DNA of 64,000 nucleotides from Streptomyces sannanensis (GTDB lineage Bacteria > Actinomycetota > Actinomycetes > Streptomycetales > Streptomycetaceae): positions 2,976,001-3,040,000 of the forward strand of contig NZ_BAAAYL010000001.1 in assembly GCF_039536205.1 (NCBI RefSeq). Reading direction: 5' to 3'. Both the position numbers and the translations under genes were made by a program. Positions within the stretch are counted from its first letter, which is position 1; each line of letters starts with the position of its first letter. Positions 25,980 to 35,156 of the stretch are shown here, one piece after another. Below the pieces are notes generated by a model. That model was not told the origin of the DNA and searched no databases. It was given only the letters and a program-made list of their open reading frames with translations.

Positions 25980-28943
25980 ATGGACCGTGACAGCGGCCCG
26001 CCAACACCGGAGCAGAGAGCTCCGGATCCGGTGGCCCAGGAGTATCCCGGACTGCGCTTCGGCGTGCTCGGCCCCGTACGCGCCTGGCGCGGCGACGAGC
26101 CCCTGCCGTCGGGCTCCCCGCAGCAGCGCGCCCTGCTCGCCGCGCTGCTGCTGCGCGAGGGGCGTACGGCGACGGCTGCCGAGCTGATCGACGCCGTCTG
26201 GGGTGACGAGCCGCCTTCGCAGGCCCTGGCCGCGATACGCACCTACGCCTCACGCCTACGCAAGACCCTCGGCCCGGACACCCTGACCAGCGAGTCCGGC
26301 GGCTACGCGATACGGGCCGGGGCCGGCGAGCTGGACCTCGCGACCGCGCAGGAGCTGGCCTCCGGCGCCGAGAAGACCCGGGCCGGCGGCGACCGCAACC
26401 ATGCGCGCGCCCTGCTCAATCAGGCACTGGACCTGTGGGACGGCGAACCGCTCGCCGGCGTCCCCGGCCCGTATGCCGAAACCCAGCGGGCAAGACTGGA
26501 GGAATGGCGCCTCCAGCTCCTCGAAGCGCGCCTCGACCTGGATCTCGAGGTCGGCAGCCACGCCGAGGCCGTCTCCGAGCTCACCGCGCTCACCGCCGCG
26601 CACCCCCTGCGCGAGCGCCTCCGCGAACTCCTCATGCTCGCCCTCTACCGCAGCGGCCGGCAGGCCGAGGCGCTCGCCGTCTACGCCGACACGCGACGCC
26701 TCCTCGCCGAGGAGCTCGGCGTCGATCCGCGCCCCGAGCTCGCCCGCCTCCAGCAGCGCATCCTCCAGGCCGACGCGGAACTGGCCTCGCCCAACGAGGC
26801 CCCCGCGCCCGCGGTGCCCACCTTCGTCAAGCCCGCGCAACTGCCGGCCACGGTCCCGGACTTCATAGGCCGGGCCTCCTTCGTGCGCGAACTCGGCGAG
26901 CGCCTCGCCACGGCGGAGGGCAGCGTGATGGCCGTCTCCGCGCTCGCCGGCATCGGCGGCGTCGGCAAGACCACGCTGGCCGTGCACGTGGCCCATGCCG
27001 CGCGCACCCAGTTCCCCGACGGCCAGCTCTACGTCGACCTCCAGGGCGCCGGGGCACGGGCCGCCGAGCCGGAGACGGTCCTGGGCGCCTTCCTGCGCGC
27101 CCTCGGCGCCGCGGACTCCGCGATACCCGACACGCTCGACGAGCGGGCCGCGCTCTTCCGCTCCTCCCTGGACGGCCGCCGCATCCTGGTCCTCCTGGAC
27201 AACGCCCGCGACGCGGCCCAGGTCCGCCCCCTGCTGCCCGGCACGGCGGGCTGCGCGGCGCTCATCACCAGCCGGGCGAGGATGATCGATCTGGCGGGGG
27301 CGCACCTGATCGACCTGGACGTGATGTCCCCCGAGGAGGCCCTGCAGCTCTTCACGCGCATCGTCGGCGAGGAGCGCGTCACCGCCGAGCGGGAGGCCGC
27401 CCTGGACGTGGTCGCCGCGTGCGGCTTCCTCCCGCTCGCCATCCGTGTCGCCGCCTCCCGCCTGGCGGCCCGCCGCACCTGGACCGTCTCGGTCCTGGCG
27501 GCGAAGCTCGCAGACGAGCGGCGCCGCCTGGACGAACTCCAGGCCGGCGACCTCGCGGTCAAGGCCACCTTCGAGCTCGGCTACGGCCAGCTGGAGCCGG
27601 CCCAGGCCCGCGCCTTCCGCCTCCTCGGCCTCGCCGACGGCCCGGACATCTCCCTGGCCGCGGCAGCCGCCGTCCTGGACCTGCCGCTGCACGACACGGA
27701 GGACCTGCTGGAGTCCCTGGTCGACATCAGCCTGCTCGAGTCCGCGGCCCCCGGCCGCTACCGCTACCACGACCTCGTCCGCCTCTACGCGCGCGCGTGC
27801 GCGGAACGCGACGAACAGCCCCCGAGCGAGCGCGAGGCCGCGCTGTCGCGCCTGCTGGACTTCTACCTGGCGACGGCGGCCCGCGTATACGCGATCGAAC
27901 GCCCGGGAGAGCGGGTACTCGACCACTTCGAGCGGACCGAGCACCCAGGGCTTGACTTCGACACTCGGGAAGCCGCCCTGGACTGGCTGTTCTCCGAGTC
28001 CAGCGGGCTCCTGGCCTGCGCCCGGCAGTCCGCCGCGAGCGACAACGCCCGTCGCGCAGCCGACCTGCTGATGGCCGCAGTCGACATCGGTGAATCCGGG
28101 GCCTATTCACACCAGTTCGCGCAGGCCGCGGCAGCCGTCAGCGAGGCCGCGCAGTCCACGGACGACGCGAGGGCCGAGGGCCGTGCCCGGACCATGCTCA
28201 CCCATGTCCACAGCGTCTCCGGCCGATTCGCAGAAGCCGAGGAGGAGGCCCGGCGCGCACTGGAACTGGGCCTTGCCGCGTCCGACCCGGTCCCGACGGG
28301 GCAGGCACCGAACCAGCGGGGCATCATCGCCCTGTACGAGAACAGACATGCCGACGCCGAGGCCCATCTGATGCAGGCACTCAGCGCCTTCCGGGCAGAC
28401 GGCAACAAGCCCGGCGAGGCCAGCGCACTGTGCAATCTGTCGCGCGTACACCTCGCCACGGGCCGCACCGCGAGCGCGGTGGAGCTGGCCCGCCAGGGCA
28501 TCGGCATCTACGAGGAGGCCGACACGGGACTGGCCCTGCGGCTCGCCAACGGCAAGTACGCTCTCGGCCTCGCACTCACGAGTGCCGGGCAGACCTCCCG
28601 GGCCCGGGCGGTACTCACCGAGGCGCTGGCCGTATTCCGGGACAGCCGACAGCAACTGTGGCACGGAATGACGCTGTTCCGGCTCGCCGAAGTGCACCTG
28701 GCGGACCGCAAGCCGGCACAGGCGGCGGCCCAGGCTGAGCAGGCCCTCTCCGTCCTGCACGGCATCGGCGGCGAGTGGCGTCGCGCCAACGTCCTGACCG
28801 TCCTGGGCCGTTCCCTCTCATCCCTCGGTCAGACCGGCCGCGCCGAGGCGTGCTGGGGAGAGGCCTTGTCGGTCTTCGAATCACTGGGTTCACCGGAGGC
28901 CCAAGAGGTACGCAACCTCCTGCGCCCGACCGCTGTTGCCTGA
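25980..28943 (+). CDS. afsR: AfsR, SARP-type pleiotropic antibiotic regulator
   Basis: A 987-residue protein from ATG 25980, with GAGGGGG upstream. Domains in order: winged-helix DNA-binding domain (LRFGVLGPVRAWRGDEPLPS to about 110), bacterial transcriptional activation domain to about 265, NB-ARC-type NTPase with Walker A GIGGVGKTT (324-332) and LVLLDN Walker B, and C-terminal TPR repeats (about 650-980). Length, order and the phrase GVLGPVRAWRG match S. coelicolor AfsR, which is phosphorylated by AfsK and activates afsS. Here afsS lies about 200 bases downstream and afsK 3.4 kb beyond that, confirming the assignment. Confidence 0.95.
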   Translation: MDRDSGPPTPEQRAPDPVAQEYPGLRFGVLGPVRAWRGDEPLPSGSPQQRALLAALLLREGRTATAAELIDAVWGDEPPSQALAAIRTYASRLRKTLGPDTLTSESGGYAIRAGAGELDLATAQELASGAEKTRAGGDRNHARALLNQALDLWDGEPLAGVPGPYAETQRARLEEWRLQLLEARLDLDLEVGSHAEAVSELTALTAAHPLRERLRELLMLALYRSGRQAEALAVYADTRRLLAEELGVDPRPELARLQQRILQADAELASPNEAPAPAVPTFVKPAQLPATVPDFIGRASFVRELGERLATAEGSVMAVSALAGIGGVGKTTLAVHVAHAARTQFPDGQLYVDLQGAGARAAEPETVLGAFLRALGAADSAIPDTLDERAALFRSSLDGRRILVLLDNARDAAQVRPLLPGTAGCAALITSRARMIDLAGAHLIDLDVMSPEEALQLFTRIVGEERVTAEREAALDVVAACGFLPLAIRVAASRLAARRTWTVSVLAAKLADERRRLDELQAGDLAVKATFELGYGQLEPAQARAFRLLGLADGPDISLAAAAAVLDLPLHDTEDLLESLVDISLLESAAPGRYRYHDLVRLYARACAERDEQPPSEREAALSRLLDFYLATAARVYAIERPGERVLDHFERTEHPGLDFDTREAALDWLFSESSGLLACARQSAASDNARRAADLLMAAVDIGESGAYSHQFAQAAAAVSEAAQSTDDARAEGRARTMLTHVHSVSGRFAEAEEEARRALELGLAASDPVPTGQAPNQRGIIALYENRHADAEAHLMQALSAFRADGNKPGEASALCNLSRVHLATGRTASAVELARQGIGIYEEADTGLALRLANGKYALGLALTSAGQTSRARAVLTEALAVFRDSRQQLWHGMTLFRLAEVHLADRKPAQAAAQAEQALSVLHGIGGEWRRANVLTVLGRSLSSLGQTGRAEACWGEALSVFESLGSPEAQEVRNLLRPTAVA

Positions 28944-28956
28944 CTCCGGCATGGGC

Positions 28957-28978
28957 GTTCATCAATCGTTTATCGACC
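28957..28978 (+). promoter_or_regulatory. Candidate AfsR/PhoP direct-repeat operator in the afsS promoter
   Basis: Two adjacent 11-base direct repeats, GTTCATCAATC and GTTTATCGACC, start 14 bases after the afsR stop. AfsR and PhoP are known to share 11-base GTTCA-type direct repeats overlapping the -35 region of the afsS promoter. A CATTCT at 28984 could be the -10 element, placing the -35 within the repeats as in that model. Assigned by pattern only. Confidence 0.55.
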
Positions 28979-29062
28979 CACGGCATTCTCGTTGTTGTCG
29001 ATCCGTCGCGTCGGGGGGCAGACGGATCAGCGCGAGGCCTCACCGTTAAGGTGAACGGCTCT

Positions 29063-29110
29063 GATGCGTCCGCCCGGCGGTCCACGGGGGAATCGCCGGG
29101 CGGACGCATC
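29063..29110 (+). other. Long hairpin in the afsR-afsS intergenic region
   Basis: GATGCGTCCGCCCGG and its complement form a stem of about 17 pairs around a 13-base loop, ending 38 bases before the afsS ATG. No U-run follows. If the afsS promoter is the direct-repeat site at about 28960, this hairpin is in the afsS leader; otherwise it may end the afsR transcript. Confidence 0.6.
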
Positions 29111-29148
29111 CCCTTCATCAGTCCTATCAATCTCAGGAGTTGACCGTC

Positions 29149-29334
29149 ATGGCCGACAACCTCAAGCCCGCCGACGCGCACGCCACCGGCGAGGAGATCA
29201 CCACCCAGGACGCCCACGCGACCAGCGAGCCCATCAAGCCGCTCGATGCCCACGCCACGTTCGCGCCGATCAAGCCTCTCGACGCTCACGCCACGGGCAC
29301 GGACGACTCCCACGCCGGCAGCGAGCAGGCCTGA
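29149..29334 (+). CDS. afsS: AfsS (sigma-like small regulatory protein)
   Basis: A 61-residue protein from ATG 29149, with AGGAG nine bases upstream. It is made almost wholly of a 12-residue repeat built on DAHAT: LKPADAHATGEE, ITTQDAHATSEP, IKPLDAHATFAP, IKPLDAHATGTD and a degenerate DSHAG. AfsS of S. coelicolor is a protein of similar size with repeats of this type, transcribed from an AfsR-activated promoter and a pleiotropic stimulator of antibiotic production; its mode of action is unresolved. The position right after afsR supports the call. It has no cysteine, signal or membrane segment and is likely disordered. Confidence 0.88.
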   Translation: MADNLKPADAHATGEEITTQDAHATSEPIKPLDAHATFAPIKPLDAHATGTDDSHAGSEQA

Positions 29335-29516
29335 CAACGGCCGACAACCCGCTAAATCGGGGGGCGGCCACGGCAGCGCCATCGGGGGAGCCGCCGAGGC
29401 CGTCGGATGTCCGGAAGGCCGGAGCGCCGGAGTTCAGGGGGATGCCCGAGGGGACCAGGGGGGACCCGGGGGGCGGGCAGGACACCCGGCGCATTCAGGA
29501 CCGGCAAGCCGGACAC

Positions 29517-29556
29517 GCGCCGGAGGGGTCGGGCATCTGCCCGGCCCCTCCGGCGC
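29517..29556 (+). terminator. Hairpin downstream of afsS
   Basis: GCGCCGGAGGGGTCGGGCA pairs with its near-complement across a two-base loop, a very stable stem about 180 bases after the afsS stop. No U-run. Likely end of the afsS transcript. Confidence 0.65.
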
Positions 29557-29683
29557 CTGTGGACACAAACAGCCACCCGTAGCACCGGGCCCGGTCCCGG
29601 GGCTTTGGAGGACGCGGGCCTGCATCATCAGGCCGTCTCTCGGCCCCTCGGAGACTCCTCCGCGCGCTCGGCGAAGCCCGGGC

Positions 29684-29838
29684 TGAGTGCCGACGCGGCA
29701 CGTGACGCAGCGGACTTCACGGACTACGTCGACAGCTACGCCGACGGCCGTCCCCGGCAGCTCGCTTCTTGAAACTGCTGCTCGACGAGAACGCGCCCCG
29801 CCCCATGGCCGTGATCGTGCTGCGCCGACGCCGGATCC
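29684..29838 (+). pseudogene. Degraded antitoxin-like tail plus PIN-like (DUF5615) toxin start
   Basis: One frame ends SADAARDAADFTDYVDSYAD followed by GRPRQLAS and TGA (29770-29772). Overlapping that stop, a TTG at 29769 opens LKLLLDENAPRP, the metal-binding N-terminus of Mut7-C/DUF5615 PIN-like proteins (K-x-LLDEN). The toxin frame then runs into arginine-rich nonsense. The overlapping order antitoxin then toxin is typical of type II pairs, but both parts are partial, so this is debris rather than a working module. Confidence 0.45.
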
Positions 29839-29936
29839 CACGTCCGCGACTCCAAGGCACCCCAAGGGCCCACCTTCACCGTCGCCCCCACCGCCTGGCG
29901 GGCGTTGTCGCCGACGTGGCCGGCAAGGTCGGCTAG
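29839..29936 (+). pseudogene. Frameshifted DUF397 remnant
   Basis: The sequence reads HVRDSKAPQGPTFTVAPTAW, the second half of a DUF397 protein (compare VRDSKAPEGPSITFAPTAW at 16 kb), then loses frame. Restoring one base gives a natural C-terminus ending ADVAGKVG and TAG at 29934-29936. The N-terminal half (the KSSYSG motif) is absent, replaced by the PIN-like fragment. No XRE regulator is adjacent, so it is an orphan remnant. Confidence 0.65.
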
Positions 29937-30673
29937 GAGCGCGCGGGCAGCTTGTCGTAGGTCCGGAAGGTGTAGGACGCGTTGAGCGATATCTCGTTGT
30001 CCCCGGTCGCCGCGGGAAGTCCCAGGCGCTGGTCGACGAGGTGGGTGAGCGGGCCGCAGCCGTGTGCGCCGGGGGCCGCGAACGCGGTGTCGTGCGCCTT
30101 GAACTTCAGGACCGGAGGGTTCTTGGATACCCACTCCGTGCTGCCGTCCTGGATCATCCGGAACTTCACCGGATCCGCATCCGACCCGATCGTGCAGTCG
30201 CTGTCCAGCAGCGGGTGGATCAGGCGGAACTTCAGGTCGAGCGCGCCCCTGTGCACACCGTCGCCGTAGAAGTCGGCGTAGCCGGCGTACTCCGGCTGCA
30301 GCCGCAGGCTGCCCCGGAAGGGCGCGGGGGCGTCGGGCACCGGCGTCGGGGTGGCGCGCAGTGCGCCGAACACCTGGCCCCGGCTGCCGTCCGGCAGGGG
30401 GCCTTCGGCGTTGGTGATGACCATGGGGGCCATGGCCGGGACATCCACCGCGCCGAGCTTGAAACGGCCTTCGGAGACGAAGACCTCACAGCGCCACTTG
30501 GCGGGGTCGACGCCCGTCGGCAGGTCCGGACAGTCGCTGAAGTCGGACAAGGACGGGCTTTCGGAGGGCGGCGTGGACGCCACGGCGCTCGTTGCCCCAC
30601 CGGCAAGCAGGGCGCCGGCAGTCGCGCCTGCGACGAGTACGGACGCGACACGGTTACGGATCACGGGATTCAT
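29933..30673 (-). CDS. Secreted protein of unknown function
   Basis: A 246-residue protein from ATG 30673 with a signal peptide (MNPVIRNRVASVLVAGATAG, cleavage near VAST). The mature part has cysteines in pairs (FSDCPDLP with KWRCEVFV; SDCTIGSD with HGCGPLTH) suggesting two disulphides, plus Gly/Tyr-rich strands (YAGYADFYGDGVHRGALDLK). I do not recognise the family. Similar secreted beta-rich proteins of unknown role are common in Streptomyces. It converges on the DUF397 remnant with stop codons overlapping. Confidence 0.7.
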   Translation of the reverse strand: MNPVIRNRVASVLVAGATAGALLAGGATSAVASTPPSESPSLSDFSDCPDLPTGVDPAKWRCEVFVSEGRFKLGAVDVPAMAPMVITNAEGPLPDGSRGQVFGALRATPTPVPDAPAPFRGSLRLQPEYAGYADFYGDGVHRGALDLKFRLIHPLLDSDCTIGSDADPVKFRMIQDGSTEWVSKNPPVLKFKAHDTAFAAPGAHGCGPLTHLVDQRLGLPAATGDNEISLNASYTFRTYDKLPARS

Positions 30674-30980
30674 GCCATCCAGCCTGGCCCCCGCCCGCTC
30701 CCGGCCCATCAGGGAGACCCCGGAGACCTTCCCCAGAAGACCCTGACGCCTGCTCAGGGATGCACCCCCGGAACCCTGGTGGCAAGGCATTGCGCAGAGG
30801 CGTCCGCGACCCGACGGCCGCCGTGCAGGGCACGGTACGGGCCGTGCACGGCCGCGAAGGAGGCCGCGCGCGTCACCGCGACCTGGACGGTGGTCTCGTG
30901 GCCGGCCCCGGCAGGGCGGCCTGTGTCCCCGTGCAGCATGCGGAGCCGTTCACCGCCTGCCGCACCGGCTACCGCAGACG
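30674..30980. other. Spacer between two secreted-protein genes
   Basis: About 300 bases. One minus-strand frame (30754-30939, about 61 codons) has fair codon bias but no ribosome binding site or domain, so I do not call it a gene. The part next to 30673 should hold the promoter of the secreted protein; no clear -10/-35 or terminator is visible. Confidence 0.35.
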
Positions 30981-31559
30981 TCAGGAGGAGGAAGAGGGGG
31001 AGGGCTGAACGGCCTCCGTCGCTTCCACTTCGCACTTGCGCACCTTCGAGAGCTTGCGCGGGTTGTCCATCCGCACCGTGACGGTGCGGACTTCTCCGCC
31101 GTCCAGCTCCACCTCCGCGGTGCCGTCGTCGACTTCGCCGCCGGTTGCGCCCAGAAAGCGCAGGCTCACCCGGTAGGTGCGCTCGGCTCCGGCCGGGGCG
31201 GTCACCTTCACCAAGGCGGACGGCCTGGCCTTCTGCTTGCCCTTGGCCTGGCGTACGCAGCCGACGATGTCCACCGTGACCTCGTCGGCTGCTGTCGGAG
31301 TCGATGTGGGTGTGGGTGTGCTGCCGCCCGAGCCGCTACTGCCGCTGTAACTGTCCCCGTCGTCCGAGTCGTAGTCGTCGTTCTTCTTCTTGGAGCTGGA
31401 ACAGCCGCCCCCGCCGCCACTGCTCTTGCTCGAACTCTTGCTGCCGCCCTTGCCTCCGCCGCCCTTGCCGCCACTGCCGTGGCCGGCGGGGCTGAACCCG
31501 GTCAGCGCGAGCACCACGGCGACCAGTACGGCCGCAAGTTTCAGATGTCCGCGCATCAT
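30981..31559 (-). CDS. Secreted low-complexity protein with a C-terminal beta domain
   Basis: A 192-residue protein from ATG 31559, with GAGGGGG upstream. A signal peptide (LAAVLVAVVLALTGFSPAGH) leads into Gly/Ser/Lys repeats with a short acidic stretch (NDDYDSDDGDS), a Thr/Pro linker and a beta-sandwich-like domain of about 100 residues (VTVDIVGCVRQAKGKQKARP, TYRVSLRFLGATGGEVDDGT, EVRTVTVRMDNP, KCEVEATEA) with two cysteines likely to pair. The architecture suggests an exported, wall-passing protein; function unknown. Confidence 0.65.
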   Translation of the reverse strand: MMRGHLKLAAVLVAVVLALTGFSPAGHGSGGKGGGGKGGSKSSSKSSGGGGGCSSSKKKNDDYDSDDGDSYSGSSGSGGSTPTPTSTPTAADEVTVDIVGCVRQAKGKQKARPSALVKVTAPAGAERTYRVSLRFLGATGGEVDDGTAEVELDGGEVRTVTVRMDNPRKLSKVRKCEVEATEAVQPSPSSSS

Positions 31560-31602
31560 GCGGATCCCCCTCGCATACGCCCTCCCCGTTGTCGCGCGTC
31601 AC

Positions 31603-31766
31603 CCTAGCCTCCCGGCAACGTTTGCCCCGTCGCGACGTCCGGCACGCACGCTCGCTGCGTTGGCCGAAAACCCAAGTAACGCTGCTACGAGGGCCTTCGG
31701 CCGCCTTGCGATCGCACGCACCGGACGCCGCTCCTTGACGGGCAAACGTTGCCGGTCGCGGCACTA
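31603..31766. repeat. Palindromic intergenic repeat, family A copy (diverged)
   Basis: An element of about 164 bases. Both arms contain CGGCAACGTTTGCCC facing each other, followed inward by a GACGTCCGG/GGCGTCCGG block and ACGCACG. Read from the right end it runs CTAGTGCCGCGACCGGCAA, then GCGATCGCAAGGCGG, GTTACTTGGG and CAACGCAGCGAGCG, in the same order as the equivalent blocks of the copy at 7.4 kb. It fills the gap between two unrelated genes and does not touch a stop codon. Confidence 0.7.
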
Positions 31767-31835
31767 GCGGGGGTCGCCTGGCGACCTGCAAGTACCCGGC
31801 GTAGCGTCTGCAACGAGAGATGAAGGAGGCCGGAG

Positions 31836-32351
31836 ATGGGCGTCCGGAGGAAACCGGAGACGGCCCGCAACGTCCTCGGCTCGCTCCTCGCCCTCGCCGG
31901 AGCGACGGCCGCCGTGTGGAGTCCGTTCCGGGCCTGGTACGACGGCCGTGAAGGGCGGTACTACCGCTTCCAGGACCTGTTCACGGGCATCACCGGCGTC
32001 AGGGCCGGCCTCGCCGAATCGATCCTGCTGCCGCTCGTCTTCGCCGCCGCCGTGGCCGTCACCGGTGTGGTGCTGCGGTCCCGGGCGGCGGTCGCCACTG
32101 CCGGGGGGCTGGTCCTCGGCTTCACCATCCTGTGGATGGTCCGCCAGGGCCAGGCCCTCCACGGCCTCTCCGTCAGCGCGTACGGCAACGGCCTGGGCGT
32201 CGGGGTCGCGAACGCGTTCGGGGGCGGGCTGCTGATGCTCCTGGGTGCCGCCGTCATGAGCGGCCGCCGGGTGCCCGCCCGGCGGGCGGAGCCGGAGGAG
32301 GACGAGGAGCCGCCCCCGGCCCGGCCGATGCTGGACACCCCGGCGGACTGA
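31836..32351 (+). CDS. Four-span membrane protein of unknown function
   Basis: A 171-residue protein from ATG 31836, with AAGGAGGCC upstream. Four hydrophobic segments are visible (LLALAGATAAVWSPF; ILLPLVFAAAVAVTGVVL; TAGGLVLGFTILWMV; GVGVANAFGGGLLMLLGAAV), with a conserved-looking PFRAWYDGREG-x-YYRFQDLF loop after the first and an acidic, proline-rich C-terminal tail. This layout recurs in Streptomyces proteins of unknown function. It converges on afsK with five bases between stop codons. Confidence 0.7.
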   Translation: MGVRRKPETARNVLGSLLALAGATAAVWSPFRAWYDGREGRYYRFQDLFTGITGVRAGLAESILLPLVFAAAVAVTGVVLRSRAAVATAGGLVLGFTILWMVRQGQALHGLSVSAYGNGLGVGVANAFGGGLLMLLGAAVMSGRRVPARRAEPEEDEEPPPARPMLDTPAD

Positions 32352-32355
32352 CGCG

Positions 32356-34740
32356 TCAGGCAGGGCCCTGGCCCGCGCGGCCCGTCGCGGTGCCCTTCAC
32401 CGCGTCGAGGGCGTAGACGCAGCGGTCCTTGCTGCATGCGTAGACCACACCCGCCTTCGCCACCGGCGAGCCCGTGATCTCGCCGCCCGTCGCCAGCTTC
32501 CAGCGCAGCTGACCGCCCGACGCGTCCACCGTGTACAGATGGTGGTCGGTGGAGCCGAAGTGCAGCCGGCCGTCCGCCACCACTGGGGCGCCGACCACGT
32601 CGCCGCCTGCCGCGAACCGCCACTTCGGGGTGCCGGTCACCGCGTCCAAGGTGTAGAGCGCGCTGCCGCTGCCGACATGGACGTTGCCGCCGGCGACGAG
32701 CACGGGCTCGATGGACTGGCGGGACTCGGTGGCGATCCGCCAGCGGTCCTGGCCGGTCGTCGCGTCCAGGGCGTACACCGTGCCCAGATAGTCCGCGAGG
32801 TACACCCCGCCGCCGGTCACCGCCGCGCCCGGCACGAAGGCGGGCGGGGAGAGGAAGACGGCCGGCGCCTCGAAGTGCCAGCCGACATGGCCGCCGGCGT
32901 TGTCGACGGCCAGCACCCGGGTGCCCGCGGAGATGTACACATTGCCGTCCTGGGCGGGCGCCACCCGCACCGGTACGCCGCCGCAGGAGGCCGCGTCGCC
33001 GACCGGGTACGACCAGCGCTCCGTGCCCGTACGGGCGTCCAGCGCGCGCAGCCGGGCGTCCTTCCACACGTACACGGTGTCGTCGTAAACGGCCGGCCCG
33101 GCCTCCGGGGTCTCGAAGTCCGTCTGGGCCCCGGAGATCTCCCACAGCTTCTCGCCGTTCGCGGCCTCCCAGGCCTGGACGCCGCCGCCGCGGGTGCCGG
33201 TGACGACCGTGCCCCGGTCGGCCTTGAGCGAGTACACCCAGGCTTCCGTGGGCAGCCGCCAGCGCTCGCTGCCGTCCGTCGCGTCGAGGGCGTACAGCGT
33301 GGGCCCGTCCGAGGCGTGGATACGGCCGCCGTCGACGGCCATCGACCAGGCCACGTCCCTGGTCTTGAACTGGCGGCGGCCGGTCGCCACGTCCAGCGCG
33401 TGCACCTCGAAGGAGGTGACGTACAGCAGATCGCCGGAGACCACCGGGGTGCCCCAAACGTCGTTGGACATCCGGAACCGCCAGGGCCGCCAGCGGCCCG
33501 GTGCCGCGTCCGGCGCGTGTGCGGGCTGCGGCACCGGCGCGCTGTGGGCGGCCGTCGCACCGGCCGGCGCGTCGCCGTTCACCCCGGCCGGGGGCCGGAT
33601 CCAGCCGGTGGCGGGGCCCGCGTCGGGGACCACCGCGGAGCGGGCCTCGGCGACGCGCAGGCCCGGACCGATCGGCACCTTGGCGCCGTGCAGCCGCACG
33701 GTCCCGCCCGGCGGCCACGCACCGGCATTCGCGTCGCTCGCGCTCTGCGGCTCCGCCGGCGCGGCCTGCGGCTGGTACGACGGGCGCGGCGGCGTCGACG
33801 GGGGCGCCGGCTGCACGGGCGCGTTCGGAGCGCTTGCGGCCGGCCGCAGACCGCCCCGGCGCTGATCGATCAGGCCGGTCGCCCGCGGCGGCAGCCACGC
33901 GGACGCGGTACCGCTGTCGTCCGAGCCGGAGCCGAACAGATGCGGGGCGAGCTGGGCCTGGAGGTCCTCCGGGGAGGGCCGCAGCGCGAAGTCCATCTGC
34001 ATGCAGGACTCGATCAGCGGCCGCAGCTCGTCGGGCAGCCCCTCCAGGTCGGGACCCTCGCGCAGCAGCATGAAGACCGTCTCGACCGGGTTGGCCCCGT
34101 GGAAGGGGGGATGCCCGGTGGCGGCGAAGACCAGCGTGGAGCCGAGCGAGAAGACATCGCTGGCGCCTCTCACGCTGCGTGAGTCCTTCGCCTGCTCGGG
34201 CGACATGTAGGCGGGGGTGCCCACGGCGACGTTGGTCATGGTCAGCCGGGTGCTGGAGACCCCGGACGCGATACCGAAGTCGATCACCCGCGGCCCGTCC
34301 TCCACGACCAGGACATTCGACGGTTTGAGGTCGCGGTGGACGAGCCCGGCGCCGTGGATCGACTGCAGCGCCTCGGCGATACCGGCGGCCAGCCAGCGGA
34401 CCGCCGGGGCCGGGAGCGGCCCGCACTCGGTCACTATCTCCTCGAGGGAGGGCGCGGGTACGTACGCGGTGGCGAGCCACGGCACCGCGGCACGCGGATC
34501 GGCGTCCACGACGGCCGCCGTGTAGAAACCGCTGACGGCCCGCGCGGCCTCCACCTCACGCGTGAAGCGGACACGGAACAGCTGGTCCTCGGCGAGCTCG
34601 GTGCGTACCGTCTTGATCGCCACGCGGCGGCCCGACGCCGAGCGCGCGAGATAGACCAGCCCCATGCCGCCGGCACCGAGTCGTCCCAGCACCTCGAACG
34701 GGCCGATCCGCCTCGGATCGTGCTGCGTCAGCTGCTCCAC
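32356..34740 (-). CDS. afsK: AfsK, Ser/Thr kinase with PQQ-like beta-propeller sensor
   Basis: A 794-residue protein from GTG 34740, with GGGGAGG ten bases upstream. The kinase domain begins [20 protein letters not shown] and has glycine loop [13 protein letters not shown]43, HRDLKPSNV (H135) and DFG (154-156). Thr-167 in the TMTNVAVGT activation segment aligns with the Thr-168 autophosphorylation site reported for S. coelicolor AfsK. A proline-rich linker (about 285-415) leads to a C-terminal beta-propeller of PQQ-type blades (V-x-ALDA-x-TG-x-x-x-W repeated). AfsK phosphorylates AfsR and, in other work, DivIVA at hyphal tips. No membrane span is visible. Confidence 0.95.
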   Translation of the reverse strand: MEQLTQHDPRRIGPFEVLGRLGAGGMGLVYLARSASGRRVAIKTVRTELAEDQLFRVRFTREVEAARAVSGFYTAAVVDADPRAAVPWLATAYVPAPSLEEIVTECGPLPAPAVRWLAAGIAEALQSIHGAGLVHRDLKPSNVLVVEDGPRVIDFGIASGVSSTRLTMTNVAVGTPAYMSPEQAKDSRSVRGASDVFSLGSTLVFAATGHPPFHGANPVETVFMLLREGPDLEGLPDELRPLIESCMQMDFALRPSPEDLQAQLAPHLFGSGSDDSGTASAWLPPRATGLIDQRRGGLRPAASAPNAPVQPAPPSTPPRPSYQPQAAPAEPQSASDANAGAWPPGGTVRLHGAKVPIGPGLRVAEARSAVVPDAGPATGWIRPPAGVNGDAPAGATAAHSAPVPQPAHAPDAAPGRWRPWRFRMSNDVWGTPVVSGDLLYVTSFEVHALDVATGRRQFKTRDVAWSMAVDGGRIHASDGPTLYALDATDGSERWRLPTEAWVYSLKADRGTVVTGTRGGGVQAWEAANGEKLWEISGAQTDFETPEAGPAVYDDTVYVWKDARLRALDARTGTERWSYPVGDAASCGGVPVRVAPAQDGNVYISAGTRVLAVDNAGGHVGWHFEAPAVFLSPPAFVPGAAVTGGGVYLADYLGTVYALDATTGQDRWRIATESRQSIEPVLVAGGNVHVGSGSALYTLDAVTGTPKWRFAAGGDVVGAPVVADGRLHFGSTDHHLYTVDASGGQLRWKLATGGEITGSPVAKAGVVYACSKDRCVYALDAVKGTATGRAGQGPA

Positions 34741-34850
34741 TTGCCTGCCACCTCCCCGTACTGGCCTGAAGAATTTCGGCCTTGCGCACCCTGATTCTTC
34801 CTGCCGGAGGCGGTGCTTGCGAACCCGGGGGCGAACCGGCGCGTCCAGAG

Positions 34851-35137
34851 GGTGTCCGGTGGATCAGGCTGGATGAGCGAGCGTCCGCCGCGGAGCGGCT
34901 GGTGTGCGCGCATGCGGCTTCGGGTCCAAGGCGGAGGAAGGCCCGCCGCGGAGCGGCTGATGTCCACGCATGCGGTGGGGGCACCCCCAGGGGTAGCTGG
35001 GGGAGGCAGCCGGGGGAGGCAGCCGGGGGACATCGGCGACTGACCACAACGCCGGTGGCACCTCCCGTGCCCGAAGGGCTACGGAGGAGAGACGGAGTCG
35101 CAGGGCGTCGCGAGCCCGGCATGATCCGCCGGACACC
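34851..35137. repeat. Family B palindromic repeat element, copy 1
   Basis: A 287-base element with inverted ends GGTGTCCGGTGGATCA and TGATCCGCCGGACACC. Inside, a unit built on CGCCGCGGAGCGGCTG occurs twice (about 34880 and 34948), then three tandem 13-base units with a GCAGCCGGGGGAG core (34991-35029), a GACATCGGCGACTGACC block and a purine-rich stretch. The copy at 58.4-58.7 kb has the same order of modules. No coding frame is conserved between them. Confidence 0.8.
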
Positions 35138-35156
35138 CCCCAGGCACCGATCGGCC

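Noticed and set aside
30754..30939. 61-codon minus-strand frame between two secreted-protein genes
   Set aside because: Fair codon bias but no ribosome binding site, homology or context; listed only as spacer content.
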